Shown: positions 34,151 to 37,865 of the stretch, in pieces
How positions within the stretch are numbered: the stretch's first letter is position 1
Layout of the letters: each line of letters opens with the position of its first letter
From: Planctomycetota bacterium
GTDB taxonomy: Bacteria > Planctomycetota > UBA8108 > UBA1146
Length of the DNA stretch: 37,865 nucleotides
Direction: 5' to 3'
Assembly (NCBI GenBank): GCA_012960845.1
Contig: DUAN01000057.1
Location: 1 to 37,865 of the forward strand
Made by a program: the position numbers and the translations under genes
The notes under the pieces: generated by a model
Database searches by the model: none
Seen by the model: the letters and a program-made list of their open reading frames with translations, nothing else
What the model was told of the DNA's origin: nothing

Positions 34151-35095
34151 TCAACTGACATCACGGCGGGCGAACAGGGCGACCCCGAGGCATAGTACCG
34201 AGCAGAGAGTCACTCCCGCCCAGAGGCTCGCCCAGGCCACCGTCGAAGCTGACAACTGTCCCCCTCGAATCAATCCGTCAGAGACCCACAAGCGTTGCAG
34301 GTCAGGAACCCAGCGGGCCCAGCCAGAGCCCCTCAAGAGAGAACCGACCACCACACTCGAGAACAGGGTCGCCAATGACAGAGCGATGGTCGCAGGCGTC
34401 GGTAGTCGAGTGGAAGCGGTCAACGCCACCGCAGCCAGGAGCAGCACTCCCTCGTGGACCAGTAGCATCGCCCAGAGGATATTTGAATCGAACTCGGAGG
34501 TCGGCCAGCGGAATGAGCCGTCTGGTCCCCAGCACCACATCCCGATGGCAGCGGCCACCAGTGTCACCATGCAATTACGCGATAACACCGCCGGGAAACT
34601 GGCTCCCCTACGGTGTGCCCACGCCGCATGGAGTAGCGAGATCAGCACCGCAGCGATGCTGACCCATAGGACCGGTGCCTGATCTTCGACCAGTTGGGAA
34701 TGGATGGATCGATGACGGATCGCCAGTGCGAGGGTGGCCATCCACGACAGTTGGGCCATCGAGAGTGCCAGCGCGATTCCCGTGAACTTGCCGAGTAGCA
34801 CCGTGGTTCGAGTGACCGGTTTGCTGAGCAGGACCATCACTGTTTTGCGACGAATCTCGTCTCCAAGACTGGACGCTGCGGTGAAGGCACCCAGGAACAG
34901 GCCGCAGGCAAGCATCGTGCTGAGAGAGATGTCGACCAGCAGCAAATCCTCATCGCCGAGGGCAAATGCACTCAGCAGTGGTGAAATTCCGACCAATCCG
35001 ATTCCTACCAGCAGCATCGCTGCGTGAAAGGAGGGGCGAAGCCCTTCTCGAAATGCCGCCAGGGAGATTCGCCACCAGGCGGATACGGTATTCAG
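34151..35095 (-). CDS. ABC-2 type transporter permease, apparent CTG start
   Basis: A 314-aa integral membrane protein of the ABC-2 permease group with about six hydrophobic segments. The first ATG (35017) would cut off the family's N-terminal part. Reading further up the same frame gives LNTVSAWWRISLAAFREGLRP, the usual membrane-entry segment (x-F-R-E-x-L-R), beginning at a CTG (35095-35093) with AGGAGG four bases upstream and an in-frame TAG beyond that. LGDEIRRKTVMVLLSKPVTR is a family hallmark. I therefore take CTG as the start; the ATG remains the conservative alternative. There is no ATPase on this strand; the divergent ATPase gene at 35212 is the likely partner. Confidence 0.72.
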   Translation of the reverse strand: MNTVSAWWRISLAAFREGLRPSFHAAMLLVGIGLVGISPLLSAFALGDEDLLLVDISLSTMLACGLFLGAFTAASSLGDEIRRKTVMVLLSKPVTRTTVLLGKFTGIALALSMAQLSWMATLALAIRHRSIHSQLVEDQAPVLWVSIAAVLISLLHAAWAHRRGASFPAVLSRNCMVTLVAAAIGMWCWGPDGSFRWPTSEFDSNILWAMLLVHEGVLLLAAVALTASTRLPTPATIALSLATLFSSVVVGSLLRGSGWARWVPDLQRLWVSDGLIRGGQLSASTVAWASLWAGVTLCSVLCLGVALFARRDVS

Positions 35096-35168
35096 GCGGC
35101 CTCCTCTCTACTGGTGCATCTTGACGGTTGGATGTTTGGAGTGCACTCTCCCGGACATCCAGGCTTGT

Positions 35169-35178
35169 GAGTATACTC
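35169..35178 (+). promoter_or_regulatory. Palindromic -10-like element before the ABC ATPase gene
   Basis: GAGTATACTC is a perfect 10-bp palindrome containing TATACT (35172-35177, 5 of 6 against TATAAT), 35 bases before the ATG at 35212. No good -35 lies 16-18 bp upstream (a TTGACG at 35121 is too far), so this is a weak promoter candidate or an operator. Confidence 0.25.
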
Positions 35179-35211
35179 TCAAAGCAGCAGCCCAGGGAAA
35201 GAGGAGTGACG

Positions 35212-36168
35212 ATGATCGCCATCGAGGAGTCGGAAATTCGACAAGAAGTCGAAGTGATCCGGGTACGAGGACTGCGCAAGGTCTTCCGTGATTTTTGGCT
35301 GCGACCCCGGGTCGAGGCTCTTCGTGAGGTGGACCTGACCATCTATTCAGGGGAGGTCTTTGGACTGCTGGGCCCCAACGGATCGGGCAAGTCGACCACC
35401 ATCCAGATCTTGCTCGGGTTGCTCTTTCCCAGCAAAGGAGAGGTCTCGGTGCTGGGAAAGCCACCAGGAACCGCAGAGATCAAGAATCGAATCGGATACC
35501 TCCCCGAGGATTCGGTTTTCTATCCCTTTCTCACTGGCTGGGAGATGCTGGATCTCTCGGCGAGCCTTGCCAAGGTTCCCCATTCTCAACGCAAGGGACG
35601 GATTGGAGATCTGCTGGAGATGGTCGGGCTCCAAGGTGCAGGAGACCGAGAGATCGGCGATTACTCCAAGGGGATGCAGCGGCGGATTGGAATCGCTCAG
35701 GCACTGATCCATGATCCGGAGATCTTGATCCTGGACGAGCCGACCAACGGACTCGATCCACTTGGAGTCCGGGAGATGAAGGACTGGATCGGAGAACTAC
35801 GGCAGAGGGGGAAAACAATTCTCATCAGCAGTCATCTGCTGGCAGATGTCGAACAGGTCTGCGATCGGGTGTCGATACTCTATGGAGGAAAAGTCCAGAC
35901 GTCGGGGTCGATCGAGGAGATTCTCGCTCGTGACGATCGAACCCTGTGGGTCACATCCAATCCGGGTGATGAAATCCTTGCCGAGGCGCGCCGCCAGATC
36001 GAGAAATCTGGCATCGAGGTCGTGTCGATGGGCCCGGGAACCAGAAGTCTCGAGGACAAGTTTCTGGAGACGGTGGAAGCGGCTCGTGAAAGTGGCGAGA
36101 AGACCACTGGAGCAGGGATCGGTGGAAAACTACCGGCATTTCTGGGGCAGCCCAAGGATCTTCGCTGA
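35212..36168 (+). CDS. ABC transporter ATP-binding protein (ABC-2 exporter type)
   Basis: A 318-aa cytosolic ATPase. Walker A is GPNGSGKST (about 57-65). The Q-loop region is GYLPED, where the usual Q is replaced by a P-E-D arrangement common in this subclass. The signature is YSKGMQRRIGIAQAL, Walker B is ILILDEPTNGLDP, and the H-loop is ISSHLLADVEQVCDRV. The about 90-residue C-terminal extension with TSNPGDEILAEARRQI resembles that of NatA/GldA-type ATPases. ATG 35212 has GAGGAG five bases upstream; in-frame codons from 35128 are in the intergenic region. Its stop overlaps the next permease start as TGATG, so the two subunits are coupled. The exported substrate is unknown. Confidence 0.92.
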   Translation: MIAIEESEIRQEVEVIRVRGLRKVFRDFWLRPRVEALREVDLTIYSGEVFGLLGPNGSGKSTTIQILLGLLFPSKGEVSVLGKPPGTAEIKNRIGYLPEDSVFYPFLTGWEMLDLSASLAKVPHSQRKGRIGDLLEMVGLQGAGDREIGDYSKGMQRRIGIAQALIHDPEILILDEPTNGLDPLGVREMKDWIGELRQRGKTILISSHLLADVEQVCDRVSILYGGKVQTSGSIEEILARDDRTLWVTSNPGDEILAEARRQIEKSGIEVVSMGPGTRSLEDKFLETVEAARESGEKTTGAGIGGKLPAFLGQPKDLR

Positions 36169-37592
36169 TGCCATTTCTGATGGCAACTCTGGCATGGGCG
36201 ATGATGGCGCTGGCGGTCCAGTTGGCGATCCGTGCGCCACTGCCGGGTGGAGCCGTGGTCGCGGTCTTCCGCACCTTGCTGGCAGAAATATGGCGCCGCG
36301 GCGTATTGCCTGTTTGCGGTGCCAGCCTGTTTCTTGGTCTTGCGCTGTTACCGTCGATTCTCGAGGAGTCATCCGAGGAAGCGGCGCAATTGCAAACCCT
36401 CCTCGACTATGGACAGGTATGGATCTCCTCTGTACTGCTGCTCCTCTCGATGTGGATCACCAGCGGAAGTCTGTCCGATGAGATCGTGACCGGCAGGATG
36501 CGTGTTCTAGTGGTCCACCGTTACGGCAAGAGCGCACTCTTACCGGGAAAATGGTTGGGAAGTTTGTGGGCCATCCTGACGCTACTGGTACCCGCCACTG
36601 CAATGCTCTGGATCCTTTGCGGACAGGTGGTGGCGAGTTCTACCGATCTGTTCGACGAACCTGCAGTGGCGCTGGTGTCCCCCGATAGCATCGAGGTTAC
36701 TCCTGAGGATGTGGAGAATTACGTGACACTCCAGATGCTGGAAGATCCAGCAGGCTGGGGAATGCTCGAAAGAGACAAGGCGTATCGCATTGCTCGATCG
36801 CGTCTCGATCGTTTGTCGCGCTCGATGGTCCAGGGAGTTCCGATGGAGTACCACTTTCAGTATCCCGCTGGATTGAGCGAAGGTGCAGTGCTCGAGATCA
36901 GGCCGTCGCTGGGTCGCCATCATCGATCGGAGAGGGCCCGGATTCGCCTTCACCTGGGTGGAAGTTCCCGAGACGTTGTGCTCAGAAACTCGATCAGGAG
37001 TCAAATCGAGATTCCGGATGGATTTGTCGGCAAGACAGATGTCGTCATCACGATGGAGTTCCTGGGCGCCGTTTCAGAAGGGATACGCATCCCCTCGTTG
37101 AACTGGAGCGGATCGGACGCTCTGCAACTGAGGGTTCGAGAGGGTTCCTTGCTCTCATCGCTGTTACGCTCTCAGTTGTTGTTGTGGATCCGCTGCGGGT
37201 TCGTCGCTGCACTGGGATTGATGGTGTCGACCTTCCTCGGCTTGCCAGTGGCCACTCTGTTGATGCTGTGCTTCTTCATCGCAGCGGCCGGAGGAGGATT
37301 TACCGGTGCCTTCGATGAAAGCCATGGAGGGTCCCATCCCGATGCTCGGGATCATGAACCTTCGAGGATCCTCATCGATCTGCTGGCCAGTGGAGGGGAG
37401 TGGATCGTCAGCTTCCTCGGAGATTGGAGTCGTCATGTGACGGGCTCCCGCGTCGCTGCGGGAGAAAATGTCAAGGTGTCGGAGGTCTACTCCGGGTTCA
37501 CCACGATTGGTCTGATCTGGGCCGGAGTGGCTCTGCTACTGGGAAGCTGGATGAATTCCCGCAAGGAGCACGGGTTGGGAGTGGATCGATGA
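36168..37592 (+). CDS. ABC-2 type permease with large extracytoplasmic insert
   Basis: A 474-aa membrane protein. Hydrophobic segments lie near 45-65, 82-102 and 125-150, then a soluble region of about 190 residues (about 155-345). Paired helices follow near 348-392 (LWIRCGFVAALGLMVSTFLG) and one more near 445-463. SGSLSDEIVTGRMRVLVVHR corresponds to the cytosolic coupling segment of ABC-2 permeases. The insert includes PAGLSEGAVLEIRPSL and a beta-rich part and resembles no domain I know; the C-terminal loop is His/Asp-rich (DESHGGSHPDARDHE). It is translationally coupled to the ATPase before it (TGATG) and to the gene after it (ATGA). Confidence 0.8.
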   Translation: MPFLMATLAWAMMALAVQLAIRAPLPGGAVVAVFRTLLAEIWRRGVLPVCGASLFLGLALLPSILEESSEEAAQLQTLLDYGQVWISSVLLLLSMWITSGSLSDEIVTGRMRVLVVHRYGKSALLPGKWLGSLWAILTLLVPATAMLWILCGQVVASSTDLFDEPAVALVSPDSIEVTPEDVENYVTLQMLEDPAGWGMLERDKAYRIARSRLDRLSRSMVQGVPMEYHFQYPAGLSEGAVLEIRPSLGRHHRSERARIRLHLGGSSRDVVLRNSIRSQIEIPDGFVGKTDVVITMEFLGAVSEGIRIPSLNWSGSDALQLRVREGSLLSSLLRSQLLLWIRCGFVAALGLMVSTFLGLPVATLLMLCFFIAAAGGGFTGAFDESHGGSHPDARDHEPSRILIDLLASGGEWIVSFLGDWSRHVTGSRVAAGENVKVSEVYSGFTTIGLIWAGVALLLGSWMNSRKEHGLGVDR

Positions 37593-37865
37593 TCCATCGC
37601 TCCGAGGCGATTCCTCTGCTGTTGTTTCTACTGCTGCTCGCTGCTGCAGCAGCGATCACGGTACCGCTCGATCGTGGGCTCGAAGAGGATGGAATTTCGT
37701 TGCCCATTTCCCGTGCCACTGGTGTTCCCGCCGATGTCTTGTTGATGCAGCAAACACTGGGTGCTTTTCGAGGGTGGGCCATCGATGTGTTGTGGCTTCG
37801 AGCACTGGAACGCAGAGAACAGGGTCGGCTCCACGAATCGATGGAACTGGCGACCTGGATCACCA
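37589..37865 (+). CDS. Membrane-anchored protein, N-terminal fragment (TPR-type suspected)
   Basis: The first 92 codons of a gene cut by the right edge. It starts at ATG 37589, overlapping the permease stop as ATGA. One hydrophobic anchor (AIPLLLFLLLLAAAAAITV) is followed by a region outside the membrane with LGAFRGWAIDVLWLRALE, then HESMELATWIT. That order (a helix with F-R-G-x-x-I-D-x-L-W, then E-x-x-x-L-A-x-W-I) recalls planctomycete membrane-linked tetratricopeptide proteins coded beside ABC-2 systems. The TPR part would lie beyond the window, so the call is tentative. Confidence 0.55.
   Translation, partial: MIHRSEAIPLLLFLLLLAAAAAITVPLDRGLEEDGISLPISRATGVPADVLLMQQTLGAFRGWAIDVLWLRALERREQGRLHESMELATWIT

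Overview
This 37.9 kb stretch is ordinary-density bacterial chromosome (about 58% G+C by eye). It holds some 33 protein genes on both strands, with many 4-bp stop/start overlaps, and no rRNA, tRNA, CRISPR array, prophage or insertion sequence that I can recognise. The best guess for the host is a member of the Planctomycetota or a close PVC relative. Three things point there: a very long GreA (about 735 aa, a Gre domain behind a large extra N-terminal region, as in Chlamydiae and Planctomycetes); a secreted sugar-dehydrogenase-like protein ending in Cys-rich Asp/Asn repeats and a dockerin-like EF-hand pair; and numerous lineage-type secreted proteins without strong homologues. This is an inference from gene types, not from a marker tree.

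Layout. 1-1043: start of queF (minus, cut by the window edge) and a left-handed beta-helix acyltransferase-like gene. 1064-2455: truD, convergent with an operon hutU-hutI-greA (minus, 7725-2424) for histidine breakdown and transcript elongation; HutU carries an N-terminal tract encoded by eight identical 15-bp repeats. 7945-13003 (plus): ispH, the secreted dehydrogenase/dockerin protein with a terminator, and a membrane hybrid histidine kinase. 16487-12979 (minus): a secreted seven-motif FG-GAP propeller protein overlapping pyrC. 16645-23802 (plus): PDZ-less HtrA-like protease, a secreted protein of unknown function with a 10-G tract, a strong terminator, fabI-nadE, and gltA. 26464-23809 (minus): lipoprotein, metallopeptidase-like protein, moaD, moaE. 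26623-28137 (plus): a SLC13/DASS anion transporter.

31714-28152 (minus) is a compact four-gene operon: unknown protein, NYN-domain putative RNase, queA, and a zinc-ribbon/J-domain protein, every junction overlapping. 31950-34147 (plus): a protein made of two transposase-type helix-turn-helix repeats, moaA, and a membrane-anchored small protein. 35095-34151 (minus) is an ABC-2 permease that appears to start at CTG. It is divergent from an ABC ATPase, a second permease with a large extracytoplasmic insert, and the start of a further membrane-anchored gene that runs off the window.

Functional threads: tRNA modification (queF, queA, truD), molybdopterin synthesis (moaA far from moaD-moaE; no moaC or moeA here), housekeeping metabolism (ispH, pyrC, fabI, nadE, gltA), and a large share of exported proteins. 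The points most worth following are the NYN-queA-J operon, the double-HTH protein, the HutU repeat, the CTG-started permease, and paired near-palindromes upstream of the dehydrogenase gene. I do not see an obvious complete novel defence or mobile system.
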